Assembly: GCA_021847625.1 (NCBI GenBank)
Contig: JAJZQK010000035.1
Coordinates: 1-12,288 of the forward strand
From: Chloroflexota bacterium
GTDB taxonomy: Bacteria; Chloroflexota; FW602-bin22; JAMCYS01
Reading direction: 5' to 3'
Length of the DNA: 12,288 bases
Under the pieces are notes generated by a model. The model did no database searches, was not told the origin of the DNA, and saw nothing but the letters and a program-made list of their open reading frames with translations. Of the stretch, positions 1 through 6,173 are shown in pieces (the first letter of the stretch is position 1; each line of letters begins with the position of its first letter). Both the position numbers and the translations under genes were made by a program.

Positions 1-13
1 CTTGTTTGCCTCT

Positions 14-40
14 TGTCATCCCCGCGCAAGCGGGGATCCA
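14..40 (+). repeat. Dispersed palindromic repeat, copy 1
   Basis: The core is a hairpin of CCCCGC and GCGGGG around a short CAA loop, preceded by TGTCAT and followed by ATCCA. An identical 27-base copy lies at 75-101 and a diverged inverted copy at 151-176. This resembles the widespread GTCATTCCCGC...GCGGGAATCCA type of intergenic palindrome. The copies are seen directly; the family assignment is from memory. Confidence 0.8.
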
Positions 41-74
41 GCGCACCGTTGTCCCACAGTGCAGCGCCGCCAGC

Positions 75-101
75 TGTCATCCCCGCGCAAGCGGGGATCC
101 A
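75..101 (+). repeat. Dispersed palindromic repeat, copy 2
   Basis: This is identical over 27 bases to the copy at 14-40, from TGTCATCCCC to GGGGATCCA. The 34 bases between the two copies are not repeated elsewhere in the window. The element can form a short GC-rich hairpin. Confidence 0.8.
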
Positions 102-114
102 ACGTTATCTGTAG

Positions 115-133
115 GGGCGAACGGCGTTCGCCC
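115..133. repeat. Perfect palindrome, GGGCGAAC/GTTCGCCC
   Basis: An 8-bp perfect stem closes on a GGC loop, in the sequence context GTAGG...CCTCCGG. It lies between repeat copies 2 and 3, so nearly all of 14-176 consists of palindromic units. The form resembles intergenic GTAGGGGCG-type mosaic repeats. No gene or terminator role is evident. Confidence 0.6.
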
Positions 134-150
134 TCCGGCCGCGCACTGGA

Positions 151-176
151 TGGATTCCCGCTTCCGCGGGAATGAC
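151..176 (-). repeat. Dispersed palindromic repeat, copy 3 (inverted, diverged)
   Basis: The reverse complement begins GTCATTCCCGC and ends GCGGGAATCCA. It matches copies 1 and 2 with a few substitutions, several of them compensatory across the stem (CCCC/GGGG becomes TCCC/GGGA). The compensatory change suggests the hairpin, not just the sequence, is maintained. Confidence 0.75.
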
Positions 177-238
177 GGAACCGGCCGGCCGTGCAGCAAG
201 CATAACGCCGGACTATTTAGCCGAAAAGGAGTACCCCA

Positions 239-2332
239 ATGCGCGCCATTTCGGCCGCCCTCGTGGCGGCCCAGAACGAGACCGGCCGCGAGCCGGCCAT
301 CAGCCTCAAGATCGAGGATCATCTGCCCATCGCCGACCGGCTCAACTGGACGCAGACCGGCGCCACGGGGCCGGAGAAGGGTCCTCATCAAGCCTGCCTC
401 TGCGGCGGCGGCTGGTTCGCCCGTGCCATCGTCGGGGCGGACGGCATCGTCTGGTTCACGCGCGACAACCTGGCCGGCAGCACCAGCGGCTGGGTCCAGC
501 TCGCCGCCGGGGCGCGCGTCGACGCCCAGAGCGTGACGGTGTTCTCCTACATCGCCGACGCCAACAAGCTCGTCGTCGCCTGGGTCCACGCCGACACTCA
601 CACCGTCTCCTTCCGTCTTTCCACCGACAACGGCGACACCTGGGCGGCGCCCGTCCAGGTCTGCGTCCTCGCCGGTAACCTGGCCGTCAACGCCATCGCC
701 GGCATCCAGACCCACGCCACCGACGACCGCTTCGTGATCTTCGTCGCCGTCGACGATACCATCACCACCGGCTTCGACGGCTACGTCATCGCCTACCGCT
801 TCTTGAACGGCGCCGCCAACGGCGCGGTGGGCGAGGTCGACCGGCACCGCGTGCCCTGGGGCCTCGCCGCCGCCCGCACGCCGACGAATCCCCGCCTCGT
901 GTACCTGCTGCTGACGAGCGCCGAGAACAACACGGGCTTCCTCGACTCGCTCTACTGGTCGGACCTCACCGGCGCCTGGGGCACCATGGCTGCCCTGCAC
1001 TACACGGGCGAGGCGGCCGGGTTCGTCTTCGACAACCCCACGCTGGAAATCCACACCCAGGATTCGTTCACCCGCATCCTCTACGGCTGGTCGATCACCG
1101 ACGTCACGCTGGGCACGCAGCGCCACGTGTTCAGCTGGACGATGGACCGGACCCACCTGACGCCCTGGCTGACGCCGCCTTTCCCCTCCTACGGGGCCTA
1201 CAACCTCACGCTGCTCTACGCGGCCGGGGCCTACTACCTGGTCGGGCCGACCATCTCCTATCAGTCCGGTCCCTACGTCGCGCCCCCGGGCGGGGGCACC
1301 GCGGCCCTCGGCGGCCTCGTGAAGGGCTTCGCCCTGGAGCGCGAGGAACTGAAGGCCGGCAAACTGACGCTGGTCCTGGACGACGACGGCCGCTTTGCGC
1401 ACTGCGGCCAGGCCGGCGACGCCTACGAGCCCATCCGCGCGGGCTCGCAGGTGATCCTCGGCACCGGCTACAGGCTGGCGGACGGTAGCCTCGGCTACGC
1501 CTACGATGCCGACTGGTGGATTGTGCGCGCCTACCGACGCCAGATTCGCCGCCAACCGAGGCAGAAGCAAGGGACGGCCGAGCTTGTCGTCGAGTGCACC
1601 GATTGCTGGGGCTATCTGGAAGCGCAGACCCAAGCGAGCTCCTTTACTTGGAACAACTACTCGTACTTCCAGGTCTTCGACGAGGTCATGAAGACGGTCA
1701 CGCCGGGGGTCTACAACTACCCGAACGCGGCCATCGACATCCTGCTGCCCCGGCTGAAGGCCGACCACGGCGATACGCTCGCCGAGCCCCTGCGGCGACA
1801 CCTGCCCGACACCGGTAACCGGCTGGCCGTGCAGAGCCAGCAGCTGGGGCGGGGCGGGCTCGACGCCCTGCGGCCGTGGTTCATCCCGGTCGATAACTGG
1901 CAGGCCGCCAACCACCATCACATCGGCGGCGACGGCCAGCCGATTCTGGAGAGCGTCGACGACCCGCCCCCGGCGCCGCCCAACCGCATCGTCGTCGCCT
2001 CCGACGACTGCCTGAGCGAGGTGCTCGACCTGGAGGCGATGCAGGCCGCCCAGCGGGAGGTGTCGGCCTTCCACTACCGCCCGGAGCTGGCGAGCGTGGC
2101 CGACTGCGCCCTGGTCGCCGAGATGCACCAGCTCGGCCATCAGTACCGGCGAAGGCGGACGGCCGTCACCATACCCTACAACGTCGCCGCCGAGCTCGGC
2201 GACTGCGTGGAACTGACCGACGACTGGCTGGGCCTGGTCGCCGCCCAGCGCCACATCCACAGGATCAAAGGCACCTACGACGCCCAACGGGGCATCTACG
2301 AGACAACCCTCTGGCTGGATGGCCAGGCGTAA
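239..2332 (+). CDS. Phage tail/baseplate hub-like protein with Asp-box region
   Basis: This 697-residue protein has two apparent parts. Residues about 1-350 are rich in beta-strand and aromatic residues and include an Asp-box motif, STDNGDTW, at 128-135, as in sialidase-like beta-propellers that bind glycans. Residues about 355-697 look like a tail hub module: a stretch around KAGKLTLVLDDDGRF, a later GGDGQPIL...PPNRIVV segment, and a C-terminal NVAAELGDCVELTD...YETTLWL ending typical of proteins that assemble at a phage tail tip. The start at 239 is set by AAGGAG at 226-231, seven bases upstream. The small protein, amidase and holin-like genes that follow support a phage or tail-like-particle origin. 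There is no signal peptide. The family call is by resemblance, and the glycan-binding role is inferred. It could instead be a secreted surface protein, but the lysis neighbours argue against that. Confidence 0.6.
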   Translation: MRAISAALVAAQNETGREPAISLKIEDHLPIADRLNWTQTGATGPEKGPHQACLCGGGWFARAIVGADGIVWFTRDNLAGSTSGWVQLAAGARVDAQSVTVFSYIADANKLVVAWVHADTHTVSFRLSTDNGDTWAAPVQVCVLAGNLAVNAIAGIQTHATDDRFVIFVAVDDTITTGFDGYVIAYRFLNGAANGAVGEVDRHRVPWGLAAARTPTNPRLVYLLLTSAENNTGFLDSLYWSDLTGAWGTMAALHYTGEAAGFVFDNPTLEIHTQDSFTRILYGWSITDVTLGTQRHVFSWTMDRTHLTPWLTPPFPSYGAYNLTLLYAAGAYYLVGPTISYQSGPYVAPPGGGTAALGGLVKGFALEREELKAGKLTLVLDDDGRFAHCGQAGDAYEPIRAGSQVILGTGYRLADGSLGYAYDADWWIVRAYRRQIRRQPRQKQGTAELVVECTDCWGYLEAQTQASSFTWNNYSYFQVFDEVMKTVTPGVYNYPNAAIDILLPRLKADHGDTLAEPLRRHLPDTGNRLAVQSQQLGRGGLDALRPWFIPVDNWQAANHHHIGGDGQPILESVDDPPPAPPNRIVVASDDCLSEVLDLEAMQAAQREVSAFHYRPELASVADCALVAEMHQLGHQYRRRRTAVTIPYNVAAELGDCVELTDDWLGLVAAQRHIHRIKGTYDAQRGIYETTLWLDGQA

Positions 2333-2365
2333 GGGATGAAGGGTGAGGGCCGGCTCGACGCCGGC

Positions 2366-2451
2366 AGGCGGCAGGCCACAAGGGCCTGCCCTACGCGTAT
2401 TACCTCGCACGACCATCAACCTGTAGGGCAGGGGCTTGTCCCCTGCCGCCC
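2366..2451. repeat. Inverted pair of GTAGGGCAGG-type palindromes
   Basis: The left arm 2366-2394 (ending CTGCCCTAC) is nearly the reverse complement of the right arm 2423-2451 (starting GTAGGGCAGG). Each arm is itself a small palindrome: GCAGGCC/GGCCTGC on the left and GGCAGGGG/CCCCTGCC on the right. Differences between the arms fall in the inner stems and are mutually compensating. The 28-base centre, which includes ACCTCGCACGACC, is unique in the window. Confidence 0.75.
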
Positions 2452-2459
2452 CGTCATTT

Positions 2460-2495
2460 CCCTCGCCCCTTTGGGGAGAGGGCAAGGGTGAGGGG
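2460..2495 (+). repeat. GGGGAGAGGG...GGGTGAGGG dispersed repeat, copy A
   Basis: CCCTCGCCCC at 2460-2469 and GGGGAGAGGG at 2473-2482 form a hairpin with a TTT loop and one mismatch, followed by CAAGGGTGAGGGG. An inverted copy lies at 11041-11060 between livG and livF, matching at 18 of 20 positions by eye. The same family therefore sits in both the phage-like and the metabolic part of the window. Confidence 0.7.
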
Positions 2496-2541
2496 AGCCG
2501 GCCAGCGGCCGGCCAGGGTGCAGGTATGGGACGCCCGCCCG

Positions 2542-2590
2542 CCGCTGAAGCAGCGGGCTAATCCAACAAAGCCCCTTTCGAGGGGGCTAA
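2542..2590 (+). repeat. Tandem hairpins, each followed by GGGCTAA
   Basis: CCGCTG/CAGCGG (2542-2556, AAG loop) is followed by AGCCCCT/AGGGGGCT (2570-2588) closing on a UUCG-type tetraloop with one bulged base. Both are followed directly by GGGCTAA (2555-2561 and 2584-2590). Hairpins of this kind occur at the ends of IS200/IS605-type elements and in other intergenic repeats. No transposase is near, so the origin is open. Confidence 0.45.
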
Positions 2591-2674
2591 GAACCAGGCG
2601 AGCCAATGCCAGGCAGGTTCACAGGTGGATGGTCGTTCTCTGGCCAAATGCATTAGCTAAGGAGGAACAACGCT

Positions 2675-2884
2675 ATGGACGTAAAACACGGTCAATTGCG
2701 GTCTTTCAACGCCGGCAGCTACGAAGCGGAGGTCCACGTCACCGGCAGCCGGCAGGGCTCCATCGTCGTGCCCGTCTCGCGGGCCATCCCGGCGGTGGAG
2801 ATGATCGTCGGCCGCAACGTCGGCATCCTCGAATTCTGGCCCGGCGACCCCCGGGCCGCGGTGGTGGCTGCCGTATGGCCGTAG
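2675..2884 (+). CDS. Small phage-associated protein, possibly OB-fold baseplate/spike
   Basis: This 69-residue protein starts at ATG 2675, preceded by a strong AAGGAGG at 2659-2665 with nine bases between. The sequence alternates hydrophobic and polar residues as in a small beta-barrel: GQLRSFNAGSYEAEVHV, then GSIVVPVSRAIPA, then GRNVGILEFWPGDPRAAVVAAVW. The pattern (G.L.SF...YEAEV, a VPVSRAIP turn, a final AVVAAVW strand) recalls the OB-fold of baseplate assembly V/spike proteins, and its place after a hub-like gene fits that. The fold is an inference from pattern and context. The gene overlaps the amidase start by 10 bp, suggesting translational coupling. It has no signal peptide or membrane segment. 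Confidence 0.65.
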   Translation: MDVKHGQLRSFNAGSYEAEVHVTGSRQGSIVVPVSRAIPAVEMIVGRNVGILEFWPGDPRAAVVAAVWP

Positions 2885-3639
2885 ATGAGCCGCTGCTTAC
2901 GATTCCCGACTGCCGGGTCGTCGACCTGCGCGACGGCCTGCCCCTGCGGGCGGGCGCCGGGCGCTACCCGCGGCGCGAGCTGGCCGCCGTGCGTTGGGTC
3001 GTGATCCATTACTCCGCCGCCGATCGCGACTCCTCGGCCCAGGAGATTGCCGCCTACCAGACGATGAAGGCGGACGGCGACCCCTTCCCAGAGGTCGCCT
3101 ATCACTTCGTGGTCCGGCAGAACGGCCAGATCGAGCAATGCCACGACCTGGCCGTGCGCGCCTGGCACGCCGGCAAGGAGGGCAACGACCTGGGCATCGC
3201 CGTCTGCCTGCCGATGCTCTCCGGCCCGACCACCCCTCAGGTCCAGGCGACGGCCCGGCTCGTCGCCGCCCTGCGCGAGCGGCTCGGCCGCCACTTGGAG
3301 ATCGTCGGCCACAAGGACCTCATGCCGACGCTCTGCCCGGGGGCGGACTGGCCGCGCTGGCAGGGCGACCTCGAATTGCCCGCCGTGCCCCCGCCCCGCC
3401 AGACGGTGGTCGACGGCATCCCCGTCAAGTGGGCCTTCTACGACTGGTACCGCCGGCTGGAGACCCTGCGGCCGGGGTTGGTCGGCGCGCCCCGGGGCCC
3501 GCACAGGCTGGTCGCGCCGGGGAGCCCGGGGGCGACGGGTCCGGGAGAGGGCGGCGGCTACGCCGTCCAGCAGTTCGCCGGCTGTGAGATGCGCTGGCGG
3601 GAGGGCAGGATGTGGATCTGCTTCCTGCCCCACGAATGA
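2875..3639 (+). CDS. N-acetylmuramoyl-L-alanine amidase (amidase_2/PGRP-like endolysin)
   Basis: This 254-residue zinc amidase is predicted to cut the bond between N-acetylmuramic acid and L-alanine in peptidoglycan. The amidase_2 fold spans residues about 38-160. The expected ligands are visible: His45 in VVIHYSA, His146 and Cys154 in GHKDLMPTLCPG, with the His-to-Cys spacing of eight seen in T7 lysozyme (H122/C130). Tyr76 in the YHFVV motif matches the family tyrosine, and Thr152 stands where T7 has catalytic Lys128, as in some PGRP members. Residues about 170-254 are a Pro/Gly-rich linker and a short aromatic C-terminal module (AVQQFAGCEMRW), perhaps for wall binding. ATG 2875 was chosen because it overlaps the upstream gene by 10 bp; the open frame further upstream runs through repeats. 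There is no signal peptide, so export by the following holin-like protein fits an endolysin. Confidence 0.88.
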   Translation: MAVDEPLLTIPDCRVVDLRDGLPLRAGAGRYPRRELAAVRWVVIHYSAADRDSSAQEIAAYQTMKADGDPFPEVAYHFVVRQNGQIEQCHDLAVRAWHAGKEGNDLGIAVCLPMLSGPTTPQVQATARLVAALRERLGRHLEIVGHKDLMPTLCPGADWPRWQGDLELPAVPPPRQTVVDGIPVKWAFYDWYRRLETLRPGLVGAPRGPHRLVAPGSPGATGPGEGGGYAVQQFAGCEMRWREGRMWICFLPHE

Positions 3640-3653
3640 AAGGAGGTGATAAC

Positions 3654-3917
3654 GTGCTCAAGGATCTGGTTGGCCTGGCGGGCGTGCCGTTCGTCGTCGC
3701 CCTCACCGAGGCGGTGAAGGTGGTGGTGCCGGAGCTGCCGGCTCGCTGCTATCCCCTCGTCGCCATCGCCTGGGCGCTGGCGCTGAATCTGCTCGCCGCC
3801 TACGCCCTCGGCGTGCCGCCCCTGGAGGCGGCGGTCGAGGGGCTGGCCGCGGGCCTCGCCGCCGCCGGCCTCTACTCGGCGACGAAGACGGCCCTCGCCC
3901 GCAAGGGGGCCGGCTGA
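3654..3917 (+). CDS. Holin-like small membrane protein
   Basis: This 87-residue protein starts at GTG 3654 behind a near-ideal ribosome binding site, AAAGGAGGTGAT (3639-3650), which also covers the amidase stop. It carries three candidate membrane segments: about residues 4-24 (LVGLAGVPFVVALTEAVKVVV), 34-54 (around LVAIAWALALNLLAAY) and 59-80 (EAAVEGLAAGLAAAGLYSAT), ending in a basic KTALARKGAG tail. Size, helix number, charged tail and position after an endolysin fit a class I-type holin that would release the amidase by permeabilising the cytoplasmic membrane. Holins share little sequence, so the call rests on topology and context. The exceptionally strong RBS suggests high translation. Confidence 0.65.
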   Translation: MLKDLVGLAGVPFVVALTEAVKVVVPELPARCYPLVAIAWALALNLLAAYALGVPPLEAAVEGLAAGLAAAGLYSATKTALARKGAG

Positions 3918-3930
3918 TCGCCTCTCACCA

Positions 3931-3975
3931 GGCAGGCCGGGGGCAGCCGAATCCGCCCTCGGCCTGCCCTTTCCT
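3931..3975 (+). terminator. Rho-independent-type terminator after the lysis genes
   Basis: GGCAGGCCGGGGGC (3931-3944) pairs with GCCCTCGGCCTGCC (3955-3968), a 14-bp stem with one G-U pair and a 10-base loop. A T-rich CTTTCCTTCT follows. It starts 14 bases after the holin-like stop codon and separates the phage-like module from the next gene. Confidence 0.75.
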
Positions 3976-3992
3976 TCTCCCCCCGCCCGTGC

Positions 3993-4003
3993 TGTGGTAA
4001 ACT
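3993..4003 (+). promoter_or_regulatory. Candidate extended -10 promoter for the URO-D family gene
   Basis: TGTGGTAAACT contains an extended -10 (TGG followed by TAAACT at 3998-4003). No good -35 lies 17 bases upstream. It sits 42 bases before the start codon, just downstream of a terminator, and matches the TGTG(G/C)TA form at 5292 and 6858. Confidence 0.45.
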
Positions 4004-4044
4004 GGCCCGGACAGCAACCGTGATCTATTGTCCAGGAGTCATTC

Positions 4045-5160
4045 ATGCAAGAAGACGTGACCGAACTACTACAGCGGCAGCGCGCGTTCTGGCATCGCGA
4101 GAAGGTCGACCGGCCCCTCGTGACGATCGTGCGCTACAAGCCCCTCGTCCATAGACGTCTGCCCCTCGCCGACGGCACCGTTTCCGAGGGCGACATCGAG
4201 CTGCGGCCGGAGATGGTGAACCCGGAAACCTTCCTCAATCTGGAGGCACGGCGGGCCGAGGCGGGCCGCCTCTCCCTCGGCGGCTCTTTCTCCGTACGCT
4301 CGGCTTTCCAGCGCATCCCCTGGGTGGAGGCGATCATCGGCTGCCCCATCTGGGCCGACCAGAACTCGGGCAGCATGTGGTCGGAGGCCTTCCTGGATGG
4401 GTCCGCGGGGGACGCCCTCGCCGGCTGGCAAGGTTTCCACTTCAGCGAGGATAACCCGTGGTATCGCAAACTGCTCGACCTGACCCGCCTCCTGGTCCAG
4501 CGCAATGACGGCTCCTACCTGGTGGGCCACACACTGATGCGCGGCCCCATCGACCTCTTCCGGGCGGCGGTGGGCGACGCGGCGATGTGCCTGGCTCTTT
4601 ACGATACCCCGGACAAGGCCAGAGAGATGATGGCCGCGGCCGCCGACGTCTTCGTCGCCGTCGCCAAGGGGCAAACGGCGCTCATCCCGCCCTTCCACGG
4701 CGGCTACTGCAGCCAGTTCGGAATCTGGGGACCGGGCACGGTCGTGCGCACGCAGTGCGACATGTCCTCGATCATCTCGGCCGAGATGTACCGCGACCTG
4801 GTGCTGCCGTACGACGTGCAGATCTGCCGGCAGTTCGACTACTCCGTCATCCATCTCCATTCCGGCTTCCTGCACACCGTCGACGCCCTGCTGGAGCCGG
4901 AGGTGCCAATGGCCATCGAGGTGGCCCTCGACACGGGCTCGACGCCGGTGACGGTGCGCGACCTGGTGCCGACCTTCCGGAAGATCCTCGCCCGCAAGCC
5001 CCTCCTGGTGGAGGGACGCCTGACGGCGGACGAGTTCGCGCTGCTGATGGAGAGCCTGCCCCCGCGCGGCCTGTTTATCGCCGCCCAGATCGAGGAAGAA
5101 GAATGGCCGAAGATGCGGCCCTGGCTGGAGCGGTTTGGCGGCGGTCCGGCCGCCCGGTAA
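4045..5160 (+). CDS. Uroporphyrinogen decarboxylase superfamily protein (URO-D-like)
   Basis: This 371-residue protein belongs to the URO-D/corrinoid methyltransferase (MtaA/CmuA-like) superfamily, a TIM-barrel fold. The start at 4045 follows AGGAG at 4034-4038. Family marks include the glycine-proline strand GHTLMRGPIDLFRAAVG (161-177), QCDMSSIISAEMYRDLVLPY (237-256) and IHLHSG (269-274), which leads into a helix. It lacks the N-terminal arginine-rich RQAGR motif of true HemE, so heme synthesis is unlikely. Methyltransferase members bind zinc through His-x-Cys and a later Cys; here the site reads His270-Leu-His272, and no cysteine occurs after Cys261, so cobalamin methyl transfer in the usual way is doubtful. 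The gene appears monocistronic, between a terminator and the SDR promoter. Substrate is unknown. Family call strong, function open. Confidence 0.8.
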   Translation: MQEDVTELLQRQRAFWHREKVDRPLVTIVRYKPLVHRRLPLADGTVSEGDIELRPEMVNPETFLNLEARRAEAGRLSLGGSFSVRSAFQRIPWVEAIIGCPIWADQNSGSMWSEAFLDGSAGDALAGWQGFHFSEDNPWYRKLLDLTRLLVQRNDGSYLVGHTLMRGPIDLFRAAVGDAAMCLALYDTPDKAREMMAAAADVFVAVAKGQTALIPPFHGGYCSQFGIWGPGTVVRTQCDMSSIISAEMYRDLVLPYDVQICRQFDYSVIHLHSGFLHTVDALLEPEVPMAIEVALDTGSTPVTVRDLVPTFRKILARKPLLVEGRLTADEFALLMESLPPRGLFIAAQIEEEEWPKMRPWLERFGGGPAAR

Positions 5161-5212
5161 GGGGGGTAGTCCCCGCGGGCATCGACTCCCGGAGCCGGGA
5201 CCGGACGTCGTG

Positions 5213-5238
5213 CCGGCCCCCGGCCAGCCGGGGGGGGC
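5213..5238 (+). terminator. GC-rich hairpin after the URO-D-like gene
   Basis: A run of GGCCCCC followed by GGCCAGCC and GGGGGGGC can form a short, very stable hairpin. There is no T-tract afterwards (GGCCCAAAATCG follows), so it may be a weak or factor-assisted terminator or merely a structured spacer. A second small hairpin, CCCGGAGCCGGG, precedes it at about 5188-5199. Confidence 0.35.
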
Positions 5239-5291
5239 GGCCCAAAATCGTCCCCAAAATGCGCCCATAGACCGTGTAGCCCGCCTGCCGG

Positions 5292-5302
5292 TGTGCTAGA
5301 AT
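5292..5302 (+). promoter_or_regulatory. Extended -10 promoter of the SDR gene
   Basis: TGTGCTAGAAT carries TGC followed by TAGAAT (5297-5302), one base from the TATAAT consensus plus the TGn extension. No clear -35 is seen. The predicted transcript would have a leader of about 24 bases that includes the AGGAGG site. Confidence 0.6.
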
Positions 5303-5332
5303 GCGCCAAAACGCCGAACAGGAGGAGCATAG

Positions 5333-6136
5333 TTGGACGCGCAGCAGGGGTACGGACGCCTGAAGGGTAAGGTGGCCGTCGTCACCGGCGGCAGTAGAGG
5401 CATCGGCTTTGCCATCGCCAGAGGCTTCGCCCGGGAGGGCGCGGACGTCGTGATCGTGAGCCGGAACGAGGAGCAGGTGGCAGCGGCGGGGGAGGAGATT
5501 CGTCGGCTGGGCGGGCAGGTGCTGGCGCTGAGGGTCGACGTCGCCAATCCGGAGGACGTCGAGCGCATGGCGAAGAGCACTGAGGACAGGTTCGGCCGCC
5601 TCGATATCCTGGTAAACAACGCCGGCATCCAGATTCGCGGCCCCAGCGAGGAGATGGCCTTCGAGTCGTGGAAGGCTGTGATTGACGTCCACCTCACGGG
5701 CGCCTTTCTGTGCGCGCAGGCGGCGGGCCGGGTGATGCTGCGCCAGAAATCGGGTAGCATCATCAACATCGCCTCCCTCTCCTCCTACGTCGGCATGCCG
5801 GAACGGGTGCCCTATAGCTCGGCCAAGACCGGCATCGTGGGCCTGACCCGCGTGCTGGCGACCGAGTGGGCGCGCCGTGGCGTCAGGGTCAACGCCATCG
5901 CTCCCGGTTACATCTTGAGCGAGATGACGAAGAAGGCGATGGCGCAGGGTATGATCGACGAGCAGGGCATCGTCGCCCGCACGCCGATGGGGCGCTTCGG
6001 CACGCCGGAGGACCTCGTGGGGCCGGCCATCTTCCTAGCCTCCGACGAGGCGGCCTTCGTCACGGGGCAGGTGCTGCCCGTGGACGGTGGCTTCCTGGCC
6101 TTCGGCTACATCAAGCCCGGTGAGGGCGATTACTAG
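5333..6136 (+). CDS. SDR-family oxidoreductase (classical short-chain dehydrogenase)
   Basis: This 267-residue classical SDR is an NAD(P)-dependent dehydrogenase/reductase of a hydroxyl or keto substrate, probably cytoplasmic and tetrameric. The TTG start at 5333 is supported by AGGAGG at 5320-5325 and by the lack of an ATG at a suitable distance. The Rossmann glycine motif is TGGSRGIG (18-25), followed by VDVAN (68-72), NNAG (95-98), and catalytic Ser148, Tyr161 and Lys165 (YSSAK). The usual fourth tetrad residue, Asn in a VNLTG-type motif, is His120 here (DVHLTG). Arg44 after the second strand (IVSRN) suggests NADP preference. The C-terminal LPVDGGF is typical. It resembles gluconate-5-dehydrogenase or 3-oxoacyl-ACP reductase types, but the substrate cannot be read from sequence. 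It has its own promoter and a downstream hairpin, so it is probably monocistronic. Confidence 0.9.
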   Translation: MDAQQGYGRLKGKVAVVTGGSRGIGFAIARGFAREGADVVIVSRNEEQVAAAGEEIRRLGGQVLALRVDVANPEDVERMAKSTEDRFGRLDILVNNAGIQIRGPSEEMAFESWKAVIDVHLTGAFLCAQAAGRVMLRQKSGSIINIASLSSYVGMPERVPYSSAKTGIVGLTRVLATEWARRGVRVNAIAPGYILSEMTKKAMAQGMIDEQGIVARTPMGRFGTPEDLVGPAIFLASDEAAFVTGQVLPVDGGFLAFGYIKPGEGDY

Positions 6137-6173
6137 GTTATCGGCCAAGGGGACCGGCAGCGGTGCCCGGCAA

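Larger units (their letters stand above)
2333..2674. other. 342-bp intergenic region made of palindromic repeats
   Basis: No convincing coding sequence was found here. From left to right it holds a pair of inverted GTAGGGCAGG-type palindromes (2366-2451), a GGGGAGAGGG...GGGTGAGGG repeat (2460-2495), two small hairpins each followed by GGGCTAA (2542-2590), and the Shine-Dalgarno site AAGGAGG (2659-2665) of the next gene. No recognisable promoter was found. Confidence 0.7.

Noticed and set aside
14..176. CRISPR array
   Set aside because: Only two identical repeats 34 bases apart plus an inverted, diverged copy; no regular spacing and no cas genes in the window.
1743..1920. Possible compensated frameshift in the tail-like protein
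   Set aside because: The segment reads less like the family than its flanks, but the other two frames meet stops or give low-complexity peptides, so there is no sequence support for a frameshift.
77..2485. Very long open frame on the - strand (about 800 codons) opposite the tail-like gene
   Set aside because: Its product is low-complexity Val/Gly/Asp/Arg-rich sequence with no motif, it runs through intergenic repeats at both ends, and the + strand frame has an RBS and coherent domains. It is a GC-rich antisense artefact.
2719..3633. Long - strand open frame opposite the amidase
   Set aside because: The + strand frame has the full amidase ligand set; the antisense product has no recognisable feature.
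4045..5160. HemE (uroporphyrinogen decarboxylase of heme synthesis)
   Set aside because: The N-terminal arginine motif needed to bind the porphyrinogen carboxylates is missing and no heme genes are adjacent.
4069..5268. Long - strand open frame opposite the URO-D-like gene
   Set aside because: Antisense artefact of GC-rich codon use; no RBS or motif.
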